Assembly (NCBI GenBank): GCA_023386635.1
Contig: JAEWJH010000001.1
Span: forward strand, 1 to 36,764
Source of the DNA: Pseudomonadota bacterium
GTDB lineage: Bacteria > Pseudomonadota > Alphaproteobacteria > Rhizobiales > Xanthobacteraceae
Reading direction: 5' to 3'
Length of the DNA: 36,764 nucleotides
A program made the translations under genes and the position numbers. Numbering within the stretch: the stretch's first letter is position 1; each line of letters starts with the position of its first letter. Below the pieces are notes generated by a model that saw nothing but the letters and a program-made list of their open reading frames with translations, was not told the DNA's origin and made no database searches. Shown piece by piece: positions 7,935 to 19,193 of the stretch.

Positions 7935-9014
7935 TCAGCGGCTCCGCATCACGTCGGCAAGCGACGGCAAGGACGGCAGGAGATCGGCCGGATCGAACGG
8001 CCGCGGCGGCGCGGCAGTGCGTTCGGCGGCGCGCAGCTTCGCCGACCGTGCGCGCGGATTGCGCGCGACTTCCGCGTCGTCGGCCGTCACCGGACGCCGC
8101 GTCAGCACCGTGAACGTCACCGGCACCTGCACCACTTCGGGCATGTGCCGCGAGCCGCCGCCGATACGGCTGCGTTCGGCAAGGAACGTCTTGACGATCC
8201 GGTCTTCCAGCGAATGGAACGCGACGACCACGAGGCGCCCGGCCGGCCGCAGAATGCGCTCCGCCGCCGCGAGCGCCTCGGCCAGTTCGCCGAGTTCATC
8301 ATTGATGAAAATGCGCAGCGCCTGGAACGTGCGCGTCGCCGGATGGATTTCGCCGAACCGCTGCCGCACCACGCCGGTAATGACCGTCGCGAGCGCCTTC
8401 GTCGTCAGGATCGGCGCTTCATCGCGCGCGGCGACGATCGCGCGTGCGATCGGCCGCGCCATCTTCTCTTCGCCGAGCGTGGCGATGATCGCGGCGAGGT
8501 CTCGCGCGCTGGCGGCGGCGACCAGATCGGCCGCGCTCGGCCCGCTCCGTCCCATGCGCATGTCGAGCGGGCCGTCATGGCGGAAGGAGAAGCCCCGGTC
8601 CGCCTCGTCAAGCTGCATCGACGACACGCCGACATCGAGCACGACGCCATCGACCGCGGACACGCCGCAGCCTGTCGCGACCGCATCGAGATGCGAGAAT
8701 CGATCCTCGACCAGGGTGAGACGGCCGGCGAAGCGGTCGGCCAATGAACCAGCGCGTTCATGCACGGTCGGGTCGCGATCGATCGCGATCACGCGGCAAT
8801 CGGCCGCGCCCAGAATCTCCTGCGAGTAACCGCCGGCGCCGAAGGTTCCGTCGATATAGATCCCGCCATCGCGGACATTGAGGAACTCGGCGATTCGCCC
8901 GCCCAGGACCGGCACATGCGCGCCGCCGGCGCCGGCATCGGGGAAACCTGCGTCGACGCAGGTTTCCGGCGGCACCGGCCTCGTAGCGGCTCCTGGAAAA
9001 AGATGCACAGTCAT
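7935..9014 (-). CDS. rsmH: 16S rRNA (cytosine1402-N4)-methyltransferase RsmH (MraW)
   Basis: RsmH methylates N4 of C1402 in the 16S rRNA decoding centre using S-adenosylmethionine, and typically heads dcw clusters. Family landmarks are HVPVLGGR, the SAM-binding IDGTFGAGGYSQ, DVGVSSMQLDEADRGFSFR, GPLDMRMG and FHSLEDRIVK. About 25-35 residues precede HVPVL, longer than usual. Three in-frame starts are possible: ATG at 9044, ATG at 9014 and GTG at 8975. None has a convincing ribosome binding site; 9014 is a compromise. A 26-base perfect palindrome lies in this poorly conserved leader (8942-8967). No mraZ precedes it; a divergent PRC-barrel gene is the next neighbour. Confidence 0.94.
   Translation of the reverse strand: MTVHLFPGAATRPVPPETCVDAGFPDAGAGGAHVPVLGGRIAEFLNVRDGGIYIDGTFGAGGYSQEILGAADCRVIAIDRDPTVHERAGSLADRFAGRLTLVEDRFSHLDAVATGCGVSAVDGVVLDVGVSSMQLDEADRGFSFRHDGPLDMRMGRSGPSAADLVAAASARDLAAIIATLGEEKMARPIARAIVAARDEAPILTTKALATVITGVVRQRFGEIHPATRTFQALRIFINDELGELAEALAAAERILRPAGRLVVVAFHSLEDRIVKTFLAERSRIGGGSRHMPEVVQVPVTFTVLTRRPVTADDAEVARNPRARSAKLRAAERTAAPPRPFDPADLLPSLPSLADVMRSR
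8942..8967. repeat. 26-base perfect palindrome near the 5' end of rsmH
   Basis: The sequence is centred on GTCGAC, with arms GGAAACCTGC and GCAGGTTTCC, and reads the same on both strands with no mismatch and no spacer. It sits within or just after the rsmH translation start, before the conserved HVPVL motif. It could be an operator for a dimeric repressor, or an mRNA hairpin close to the initiation site. Function is unknown. Confidence 0.7.
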
Positions 9015-9159
9015 TGAACGGGGCCGTCGGGAATCGAGATGCATCCGGTGGATTCACCCGGCTGCCTTAACCGCTCATTAAGCGTGCTTCACCTTAAGGA
9101 TTGGTTGCCAGCCCGCCCGCGTTCCGGCGCGAACGCGGCAAATGCGCCAAAAATTCGCG

Positions 9160-9185
9160 GGAACGCCGCCTGCCGGCCGGCCGTT
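9160..9185 (+). promoter_or_regulatory. EcfG-type general stress promoter for the PRC-barrel gene
   Basis: GGAAC (9160-9164), 17 bases, then CGTT (9182-9185) exactly matches the GGAAC-N16/17-CGTT pattern known for the alphaproteobacterial general stress sigma factor EcfG. Transcription would begin near 9193, giving a leader of about 95 bases before the ATG at 9289. The match is seen in the sequence; use by EcfG is inferred. Confidence 0.6.
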
Positions 9186-9288
9186 GACGAAGGCGGATGG
9201 AGCCCGGTTCCGACCTGAGTTCCAGCCACCTCATTGACGCATTTTTCCCGCGCGGTCTCCGCGCCATTTTCACCTGGAGGCTGACACC

Positions 9289-9864
9289 ATGAAGAAACTC
9301 ATCCTCGGTACGGCAATCAGTGCGCTGATGCTCTCAACGGCGTTCGCTCAGGCGCCAAACCCGAACACGGGCACCAACGGATCGACCGCGAGCCCGCCGG
9401 CCGCGACGTCGACGCCCGCGCCCGCTTCATCGACGGCAACTCCCGCGCCTGCTGCCTCCGGCTCCATGAGCTTCGTGTCGTCGCAGAAGCCGGAGCAGAT
9501 GCTGGCATCGAAGTTCAAAGGCACGGACGTGATCGGCGCCGACAACGCCAAGATCGGTGACGTGAGCGACATCCTGTTCGATAAGGACGGCAAGATCGAA
9601 GCGTTCGTCATCAGCGTCGGCGGCTTCCTCGGCGTCGGCTCCAAGAGCGTCGCGCTCGCCCCCTCGGCTTTCGAGATCGTGAAGGGCACGAACAACGAAG
9701 CCGACAAGCTGAAGCTTGCGGCGACCAAGGATCAGCTCAAGGAAGCCCAGAACTTCGAGCCGTACAATCCGCCGAAGACGACCACGGGTTCGGCGGGCGG
9801 TATGGGTGGCGCCGGCATGGGCGCGCGGCCGACGTCCAACACCCCGCCGGCCAGCAGCCGCTAA
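9289..9864 (+). CDS. Secreted PRC-barrel domain protein
   Basis: The 191-residue product starts with a clear signal peptide (MKKLILGTAISALMLSTAFA, cleavage before QAPNP). A low-complexity Ala/Pro/Ser/Thr linker follows (about residues 22-60), then a PRC-barrel domain (about 65-150: ASKFKGTDVIGADNAKIGDV, then DILFDKDGKIEAFVISVGGF). The tail is rich in Gly, Met and Pro. PRC-barrel proteins of this type are common in Hyphomicrobiales and probably lie in the periplasm; their biochemical role is not established. The ATG has a GGAGG site nine bases upstream. A perfect EcfG-type promoter upstream suggests stress induction, and a strong terminator follows. Confidence 0.88.
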   Translation: MKKLILGTAISALMLSTAFAQAPNPNTGTNGSTASPPAATSTPAPASSTATPAPAASGSMSFVSSQKPEQMLASKFKGTDVIGADNAKIGDVSDILFDKDGKIEAFVISVGGFLGVGSKSVALAPSAFEIVKGTNNEADKLKLAATKDQLKEAQNFEPYNPPKTTTGSAGGMGGAGMGARPTSNTPPASSR

Positions 9865-9880
9865 TCTCGACACCTGACCA

Positions 9881-9920
9881 AAAGAAGCCCGATCCGGTTC
9901 GCCGGGTCGGGCTTTTGTTT
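9881..9920. terminator. Intrinsic terminator after the PRC-barrel gene
   Basis: The stem AAGCCCGATCCGG (9885-9897) pairs with CCGGGTCGGGCTT (9902-9914) with one wobble and a four-base loop. An A-rich run precedes it and TTTTGTTT follows, so it could work in both directions. It separates the PRC-barrel gene from the amidase gene. Confidence 0.85.
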
Positions 9921-10025
9921 GCCGAAAGGGCGACTCGTGGGACAATTTCCAACCCCCTTGCGCCGGCAGCCCCGCTTGGCTATGGCGCTGACACGGCTTT
10001 CTGCCGGTAAACGCCCTTCGCAACC

Positions 10026-10805
10026 ATGACCGTCTTCCAGCCCGACTCGTTCGTCGTCTCCGACGTCGTTCCGTCGCCAAACTACGATCAGCGCCGAGAC
10101 AACATGCAGCCGGATATGATCCTGCTGCATTACACCGGCATGACCGACGATCAGGCGGCGCTGGCCCGGCTGTGCGATCCGGCCGCCAAGGTGTCGGCGC
10201 ATTACGTCGTGTTTCCGGACGGGCGGATCGTGCAATGCGTGCCGGAACGCGAGCGCGCATGGCACGCCGGCGTATCGTCGTGGGACGGCGATACCGACAT
10301 CAATTCGCATTCCATCGGCATCGAGATCTGCAATCCCGGCCACGATCACGGCTATCCGCCGTTTCCGCTGCGCCAGGTCGCCGCGGTGATCTCGCTGTGC
10401 AAGGGCATCCTCGCCCGCCGCGACACGATCCCGAACGATCGCGTGCTCGCGCATTCGGACGTCGCGCCGGCCCGCAAGCAGGATCCCGGGGAGAAATTCC
10501 CGTGGGCGACGCTGGCGGATTCCGGTGTCGGCCACTGGGTCCGTCCCGCACCACTGAAACTCGAGGGACCACGTCTCGCACCCGGCGATCTCGGCAGCGA
10601 CGTCGCCCAATTCCAGAGGATGCTGGCCGACTTCGGCTATGCCCAGCCGGTGAGCGGCGATTACGACGAGGCCATGGCGACTGTCGTTACTGCGTTTCAG
10701 CGCCATTTCCGCCCGGAATGCGTCGACGGCATCGCCGATGCCTCGACCCAGATGACGCTGCGCGCCCTGCTGGAGACCCGCGCCGGCCAGCAACGCGCGA
10801 CTTGA
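10026..10805 (+). CDS. Zinc N-acetylmuramoyl-L-alanine amidase with peptidoglycan-binding domain
   Basis: An Amidase_2 (AmpD/AmiD family) enzyme of 259 residues that cleaves the bond between MurNAc and L-alanine in peptidoglycan or its anhydro-muropeptides. Candidate zinc ligands are H35 (LLHYTGM), H143 (LAHSDVAP) and D153 (KQDPGEKFPW); the middle holds ERAWHAG and SIGIEICNPG. The C-terminal part (about 185-250: LGSDVAQFQRMLADFGY, then VVTAFQRHFRP) is a PG_binding_1 domain. No signal peptide is visible, which favours a cytoplasmic, AmpD-like recycling role, although AmiD proteins share this two-domain layout. rnpB begins about 30 bases beyond its stop. Confidence 0.9.
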   Translation: MTVFQPDSFVVSDVVPSPNYDQRRDNMQPDMILLHYTGMTDDQAALARLCDPAAKVSAHYVVFPDGRIVQCVPERERAWHAGVSSWDGDTDINSHSIGIEICNPGHDHGYPPFPLRQVAAVISLCKGILARRDTIPNDRVLAHSDVAPARKQDPGEKFPWATLADSGVGHWVRPAPLKLEGPRLAPGDLGSDVAQFQRMLADFGYAQPVSGDYDEAMATVVTAFQRHFRPECVDGIADASTQMTLRALLETRAGQQRAT

Positions 10806-10836
10806 CGGCGCGCGCCGCGGCGCTCATCAGTTGCGC

Positions 10837-11252
10837 GTCAGTCGGCTGGACGGCCGCTTCGGCAGAGCCCGCAAGGGTGTTTCCTGAAAGGGAGCCGGGG
10901 AGGAAAGTCCGGGCTCCACGGACGAACGGTGCCGGATAACGTCCGGCGGGGGCGACCCCAGGGACAGTGCCACAGAGAAGCAGACCGCCGGCCGCTTCGG
11001 CGGCAGGCAAGGGTGAAACGGTGCGGTAAGAGCGCACCGCGGTCGCGGCAACGCGAACGGCACGGCAAACCCCACCGGGAGCAAAACCGAATAGGGATGG
11101 CGCGGAGAGCGATCTCCAGGTTCGTCCGAACCAGTCATCCGGGTAGGTTGCTCGACACGCCGGGTAACCGGCGGTGCAGAGGAATGGTCGTCACGCGGAC
11201 GAAGAGTATGCGTCTTCCGCGCACAGAACCCGGCTTACAGGCGGGCTGACAT
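10837..11252 (+). ncRNA. rnpB: RNase P RNA (class A), catalytic subunit
   Basis: RNase P RNA removes 5' leaders from tRNA precursors. The universal core pieces are present: GAGGAAAGTCCGGGCTCCAC near the 5' end (about 10899-10918), the GGGTGAAACGGTGCGGTAAGAG region (about 11011-11032), the purine-rich AAACCCCACCGGGAGCAA stretch, and ACAGAACCCGGCTTACAGGC near the 3' end (about 11223-11242). Terminal GTCAG (10837-10841) can pair with CTGAC (11246-11250) as P1. A length near 415 fits alphaproteobacterial type A RNAs. CTTGAC at 10801-10806, inside the end of the amidase gene, could be its -35 element. Exact ends are approximate. Confidence 0.95.
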
Positions 11253-11260
11253 GCTGAGGG

Positions 11261-11300
11261 GGCGTCCGGCGCAAACCGTGCCGGGCGCCTCACCATTTTC
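11261..11300 (+). terminator. Probable terminator of rnpB
   Basis: GGCGTCCGGC (11261-11270) pairs with GCCGGGCGCC (11280-11289) with one wobble over a nine-base loop, followed by a weak T-run (CATTTTC). It begins about ten bases after the mature 3' end of the RNase P RNA. Confidence 0.55.
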
Positions 11301-11444
11301 AGGCCCGATCTTTTCGCGTTCCGTCCTTTGGCATGTTGCAAAGAGACGTTTGCGCAGGACGCGCCCGCCGAAAAGCCCATTCAGCTTTGCGCGGCGATGG
11401 CCTAGCGTGCGGCTCCGCCCTCTCGCACGCCTCCTCACCGCACC

Positions 11445-12326
11445 ATGACCAGCCCGCGCAACACCACCGGACTGCTGCTTGCCTTCTTCGGCATGGTGCT
11501 GTTCGCCGGCACGCTGCCGGCGACCCGGCTTGCCGTGCAGGGCTTCGATCCGCTGTTCCTGACGGCGATGCGGATCACGATCGCCGGGGCCGCTGCCGCG
11601 CTGGCACTGATCGTGATGCGGCGGCGGATACCGTCGCGCGAAAAACTGATCGCCTGCTTCGTCGCCGGACTGTTCACGGTCGCGCTGTTTCCGCTGTGCG
11701 CTGCGCTGGCGATGATGTCGGTGCCGGCGGCGCATGGCGGCGTGGTGATGGGCATCCTGCCGCTCGCCACCGCGATCGCCGCGGCCCTGTTGGCGAAGGA
11801 ACGGCCGAGCTTCGGTTTCTGGATCACCGGCGTGATCGGTTCGGCGCTGGTGGTCGCGTTCATGATCCGCGACACCGGCGTGAGCGATGCGCATTGGGGC
11901 GACCTGTTCCTGCTCGCCACCGTCGTGTTCGGCGGCATCGGCTATACGCTGTCCGGCAAGGCGACGGCGCTGATGCCGGGCTGGGAAGTGATCTCGTGGT
12001 CGGTGGTGATGTATGCGCCGCTGACGCTGATCGCCACGATCCTGCTCTGGCCGGCGAACATCGCCGCGGTGCCGGCGCCGCAATGGGGCGCGCTCTTTTA
12101 TGTGGCGCTGGTCAGCCAGTATCTCTCGTTCTTCGTCTACAACGTCGCGATGCTGCGCATCGGCGTCGCGCGCGCCGGACAGATGCTGCTGCTGCAGCCG
12201 TTCACCGTGGTGGCGCTCGCCTGGCCGGTCAACGGCGAGCCGATCGCGCTCAAGACACTCGCCTTCGCCGCAGCGGTCGTCGTCGTCGTGATGATCGGCC
12301 AGCGCATGCGCGTCTCGCGCGGCTAA
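11445..12326 (+). CDS. EamA/DMT-superfamily membrane transporter
   Basis: A 293-residue protein with ten hydrophobic segments arranged as two EamA repeats, typical of drug/metabolite transporters (RhaT-like exporters of metabolites or amino acids). Repeat 1 spans about residues 8-135 (FFGMVLFAGTLPATRLAVQGFDPLF, then AALLAKERPS at its end) and repeat 2 about 150-288 (GYTLSGKATALMPGW, then WPVNGEPIA). The substrate cannot be read from sequence. It stands alone between rnpB and the convergent TRAP operon, sharing the double-stranded terminator region at its stop codon. Confidence 0.88.
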   Translation: MTSPRNTTGLLLAFFGMVLFAGTLPATRLAVQGFDPLFLTAMRITIAGAAAALALIVMRRRIPSREKLIACFVAGLFTVALFPLCAALAMMSVPAAHGGVVMGILPLATAIAAALLAKERPSFGFWITGVIGSALVVAFMIRDTGVSDAHWGDLFLLATVVFGGIGYTLSGKATALMPGWEVISWSVVMYAPLTLIATILLWPANIAAVPAPQWGALFYVALVSQYLSFFVYNVAMLRIGVARAGQMLLLQPFTVVALAWPVNGEPIALKTLAFAAAVVVVVMIGQRMRVSRG

Positions 12327-12357
12327 AAAAAATCGGGCGCCACGCGGGGCGCCCGAT
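12325..12357 (-). terminator. Intrinsic terminator of the TRAP transporter operon
   Basis: On the minus strand, a perfect ten-base stem ATCGGGCGCC (12357-12348) with its partner (12341-12332) and a six-base loop is followed by eight T residues. It lies 22 bases after the dctP stop and overlaps the stop codon of the convergent EamA gene. Confidence 0.9.
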
Positions 12358-12378
12358 CGCGGAACTCATCGCGTCTCG

Positions 12379-13368
12379 TTACATCTTCTTGTAGGCGTCG
12401 ATCACCGCCTGACCGTTCGCACCGGCACGCTTGATCCAGTCGGCCGTCAGCGTCTCGCCGATCTTCTCGAGGCCGGATTTGAGCTGCGGCGACGGCGGCA
12501 GCACCTTCATCTTGTTGGCCTTGAGCTGATCGAGATACCAGGTGGCCTTTTCCTCCGACAGTTTCCAGCCGCGATCCTCCGCGGTCTTCGCCGCCTTGAG
12601 CACCGCCTCCTGCGTCGGCTTGTCGAGCGCATCGAACGCCGCCTTGTTGACGAAGGTGATGTTCTTCGGGATCCACGCCTGCGCGTCGTAGTAGTGCGTC
12701 ATCGTCTCCCAGGCCTTGGTGTCGTAGCCGGTCGAACCCGAGGTCATGAACGCGGTGACGACGCCTGTCGCCAGCGCCTGCGGCAGTTCGGCGGCCTGAA
12801 TGGTCACGGGCTGCGCGCCGACCAGTTCGGCGATGCGGGACGTGCCGACATTATAGGCGCGCCACTTCAGTCCCTTCATGTCCTCGACGCTGTTGAGGTC
12901 CTTCTTGGCGTAGATGCCCTGCGGCCCCCACGGCACCGCGAACAGCACCATCAGACCCTGCGTCGCGAGCTTCTTCTCGATGGCGTCGCGCGAGGTCTTC
13001 CACAGCTTCATCGCCTGCGGATAGCTGGTGGCAAGGAACGGCACCACGTCGATACCGAACACCGGATCCTCGTTCTCGTGGATCGAGATCAGCACCTCGC
13101 CGGCCTGCGCCTGCCCGGTCTGCACCGCGCGCTTGATCTCCGGCGCCTTGAACAGCGAGGCGTTGGCGTGAACGGTGATGTCGAGCTTGCCGCCGGTCGC
13201 GTCCTTCACGTCCTTGGCAAACGCCATCAGGTTGACGGTGTGCGGATTGTCGGCCGGATAGGCTGCCGGCAGGTTCCACCTGGTCTGCGCCGCGGCCGGC
13301 GTGATGACGAGTGCGACGGCGAACGCGGCGGGAAGTAACGCGGCAGGCAACAAAGTCCGATACAGCAT
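12379..13368 (-). CDS. dctP: TRAP transporter periplasmic substrate-binding protein (DctP family)
   Basis: The 329-residue product is the periplasmic receptor of a tripartite ATP-independent (sodium-driven) transporter. A signal peptide (about residues 1-27, ending ITPAAA) precedes the DctP fold. Family features include RWNLPAAYPADNPHTVN at the mature N-terminus, the VKDATGGKLDITVHANASLFK segment, QAGEVLISIHEN, and GLKWRAYNVGTSRIAELVGAQPV, which carries the arginine that usually pairs with a substrate carboxylate. The gene is last in dctQ-dctM-dctP and is followed by a strong terminator. The divergent oxoprolinase gene suggests a carboxylated, amide-like substrate such as 5-oxoproline; that is inference. 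Confidence 0.93.
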   Translation of the reverse strand: MLYRTLLPAALLPAAFAVALVITPAAAQTRWNLPAAYPADNPHTVNLMAFAKDVKDATGGKLDITVHANASLFKAPEIKRAVQTGQAQAGEVLISIHENEDPVFGIDVVPFLATSYPQAMKLWKTSRDAIEKKLATQGLMVLFAVPWGPQGIYAKKDLNSVEDMKGLKWRAYNVGTSRIAELVGAQPVTIQAAELPQALATGVVTAFMTSGSTGYDTKAWETMTHYYDAQAWIPKNITFVNKAAFDALDKPTQEAVLKAAKTAEDRGWKLSEEKATWYLDQLKANKMKVLPPSPQLKSGLEKIGETLTADWIKRAGANGQAVIDAYKKM

Positions 13369-13403
13369 GTGACGCCCCTTGGTTCAGAACGGTTGAGCCG
13401 AGC

Positions 13404-14711
13404 CTACCCCGGAAAGGCGAGCCGCGGCAGCAGCATGACGATATCCGGGAAAATGGTGATGATGGCGACGGCGATGATCAGCAGAAAGAAGAACGGCAGC
13501 GCCGCCTTCGCCACGGTGTTGGAATCCTTGCCGCTCATGGTCTGCAGCACGAACAGGTTGAAGCCGACCGGCGGCGACACCTCCGCCATCTCGACCACCA
13601 GCACGACGAAGATGCCGAACCAGATTAGATCGAAGCCGGCCTGCTTGATCATCGGGATGACGATGGTGGTCGTCAGCACGATCATCGAGATGCCGTCGAG
13701 CGCGGTGCCGAGTACGATGTACATGACGGTGAGCGCGGCGATCAGCGCATAGGGGCTGAGGTGGAAGCTGTCGACCCAGGTCGCCAGCGCCGCCGGAATG
13801 CCGGTATAGGCCATCGACGTCGACATGTAGGACGCGCCGGCGAGGATAAGCATGATCATGCAGTTGACCCGCACGGTGCCCATCACGCTCAACCAGAACG
13901 AGTCCCACGTCAGCGAACCGTGCCACCACGCAATCGCCAGGGAGCCGAGCACGCCCCACGCCGCGCATTCCGTCGCCGTCGCCCAGCCGAACATCAGCGC
14001 CGCGAAGACGAGAACGATCAGCGCCATGGTCGGACCGAGCTTGGTCGACTCACTGAGCTTCTGGCGCAACGTCATCGGCGGATCGGCTGGCGGCGTGCGC
14101 TCCGGATGCAGCAGCGACCAGCCGGCGATGTAGCCGCTGTAAAGCAGCATCACCAGCAGACCCGGCAGGAAGCCGGCGAGGAAGATCTGGATGATCGAGA
14201 CGTTCGCGGCGACCGCATAGACCACCATGGTGATCGACGGCGGGATCAGGATGCCGAGCGTGCCGGCGCCGGCGAGCGAACCGAGCGACACGGTCTCGTC
14301 GTAGCCGCGCTTCTTCAATTCCGGCAGCGCGATCTTGGCGACCGTCGCGCAGGTCGCCGCCGACGAGCCGGATACCGAACCGAAGATGCCGCAGGCGAGC
14401 ACGTTGACGTGCATCAGCCGACCGGGAATCCAGTTCAGCCACGGCGCGAGGCCGCGGAACATCTCTTCCGACAATTTGGTGCGGAACAGGATTTCTCCCA
14501 TCCAGATGAACAGCGGCAACGCCGCGAGCGACCACGACGCGCTGTTGCCCCAGATCGTCGTTGCCAGCACCGGCCCCGCCGGAATGCCGCCGCCGACGAA
14601 CTGCATGCCCATATAGCCGGTCGCCATCAGCGCAATGGCGATCCAGACTCCGGAGCCGAGCAGCACTGTGAGGAAGATCAGCAGCAGGCCGGAGATTTCG
14701 ACGAGCTGCAT
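13404..14711 (-). CDS. dctM: TRAP transporter large permease (DctM family)
   Basis: The 435-residue protein has about twelve membrane helices and forms the sodium-coupled transport channel of the TRAP system. Typical DctM segments are SASWSLAALPLFIWMGEIL, GCGIFGSVSGSSAATCATVAKIALPEL-like sequence, LAGAGTLGILIPPSITMVVYA and the late GTALDGISMIVLTTTIVIPM. The frame is open upstream to 15221, but the chosen ATG at 14711 lies five bases after the dctQ stop and starts MQLVEISGLLLIF, a normal first helix; upstream residues are Arg-rich and look like a shadow of dctQ. dctP follows after 35 bases. Confidence 0.95.
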   Translation of the reverse strand: MQLVEISGLLLIFLTVLLGSGVWIAIALMATGYMGMQFVGGGIPAGPVLATTIWGNSASWSLAALPLFIWMGEILFRTKLSEEMFRGLAPWLNWIPGRLMHVNVLACGIFGSVSGSSAATCATVAKIALPELKKRGYDETVSLGSLAGAGTLGILIPPSITMVVYAVAANVSIIQIFLAGFLPGLLVMLLYSGYIAGWSLLHPERTPPADPPMTLRQKLSESTKLGPTMALIVLVFAALMFGWATATECAAWGVLGSLAIAWWHGSLTWDSFWLSVMGTVRVNCMIMLILAGASYMSTSMAYTGIPAALATWVDSFHLSPYALIAALTVMYIVLGTALDGISMIVLTTTIVIPMIKQAGFDLIWFGIFVVLVVEMAEVSPPVGFNLFVLQTMSGKDSNTVAKAALPFFFLLIIAVAIITIFPDIVMLLPRLAFPG

Positions 14712-14716
14712 GACCG

Positions 14717-15259
14717 TTACACCGCGCTCTGGATCGCCTGCTCGACCGCCTCCTCGGCGGTCTTGGGCTTCGGCTTTTCGTAGCGCGGCGCGCCGCCCCC
14801 GAGCACATGGACCAGTTCGTCGACGAACGCGATCAGCAGGATGACCAGTCCGCCGGAATAACCGAGTTGCGGAAGCCATAGCGGTACCACCAGCACGCCT
14901 TGCGACATGTCGTTGAACCGCCACGAGTCGAACGTCATCAGCACCGCGTACCAGGCGAAGAAACCGGTGAAGCCGGTGCCGAGCACCAGCGCGACGATTT
15001 CGATCACATGCCGCGCTTTGCCTTCGATCCGGTCGATCAGCAGACCGACGCGGATCATCTCGCCATGCCGGAACGTGTGCGCGAGGCCGAGGAACGACAT
15101 CGCCGCCATGCACCACGACACCAGATCGTCGCCGGCGGGAATATTGAAACCGACCGGACGCCCGGCCGAGAGCAGCATCATCAGCACGAAGATCGCCAGC
15201 AGGAACAATCCGGCGAGCCATCCGGCGGCGAGATAGAGGCCGTCCAGCACCCTGCGCAT
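14717..15259 (-). CDS. dctQ: TRAP transporter small permease (DctQ family)
   Basis: A 180-residue protein with four membrane helices and the family signature around FNIPAGDDLVSWCMAAMSFLGLAHTFRHGEMIRV. DctQ supports assembly of the TRAP membrane unit with DctM. The start at 15259 (MRRVLDGLYLAAGWLAG) puts the first helix near the N-terminus; the longer frame to 15406 adds Arg-rich sequence unlike the family. It heads the dctQ-dctM-dctP operon. A 170-base region separates it from the divergent oxoprolinase gene and must hold promoters for both directions; I saw no confident promoter match there. Confidence 0.92.
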   Translation of the reverse strand: MRRVLDGLYLAAGWLAGLFLLAIFVLMMLLSAGRPVGFNIPAGDDLVSWCMAAMSFLGLAHTFRHGEMIRVGLLIDRIEGKARHVIEIVALVLGTGFTGFFAWYAVLMTFDSWRFNDMSQGVLVVPLWLPQLGYSGGLVILLIAFVDELVHVLGGGAPRYEKPKPKTAEEAVEQAIQSAV

Positions 15260-15429
15260 CCGCTCCGCCCCACCCTGTTGCTTGCCCGGCGTCGCAAGCC
15301 TAGCAGGATGACGGCGCCGGAGAACAGCCTGCCTGCGCCGCCGCCGGCCACTTATCCCGGCACCCGATGGACTTTGCCGTTGAGCCGATATTTCCTTGAT
15401 CCGCACGGACCAATGGGGCGCACGGCGGG

Positions 15430-19095
<3,666 letters not shown>

Positions 19096-19112
19096 CCGCA
19101 CGGGCGGTGCAA

Positions 19113-19134
19113 CCCTCTCCCCTGTGGGAGAGGG
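19113..19134. repeat. Hairpin between the oxoprolinase gene and hisS
   Basis: A perfect nine-base stem, CCCTCTCCC (19113-19121) with GGGAGAGGG (19126-19134), encloses the loop CTGT. No T-run follows, so a classical terminator is doubtful. Short hairpins of this CCCTCTCCC type are common dispersed elements in this bacterial group. A second hairpin (GCGGGG at 19152, CCCCGC at 19169) lies just ahead of the hisS start. Confidence 0.5.
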
Positions 19135-19193
19135 AGATGCCCATCCGGACAGCGGGGATGACAGCTAGCCCCGCCGTGGCTATTAAGCGCGGC

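Noticed and set aside
9031..9055. Two GANTC (CcrM methylation) sites upstream of rsmH as cell-cycle control
   Set aside because: GANTC is short and two copies near a start are not enough to claim cell-cycle regulation.
10929..11249. Small open frames across 10827-11249 on both strands
   Set aside because: They lie inside the RNase P RNA, whose conserved core motifs explain this stretch.
11235..12083. 282-residue minus-strand frame opposite the EamA gene and the rnpB end
   Set aside because: Its sequence is almost all Arg, His, Gln and Asp; it is a shadow of the transporter gene.
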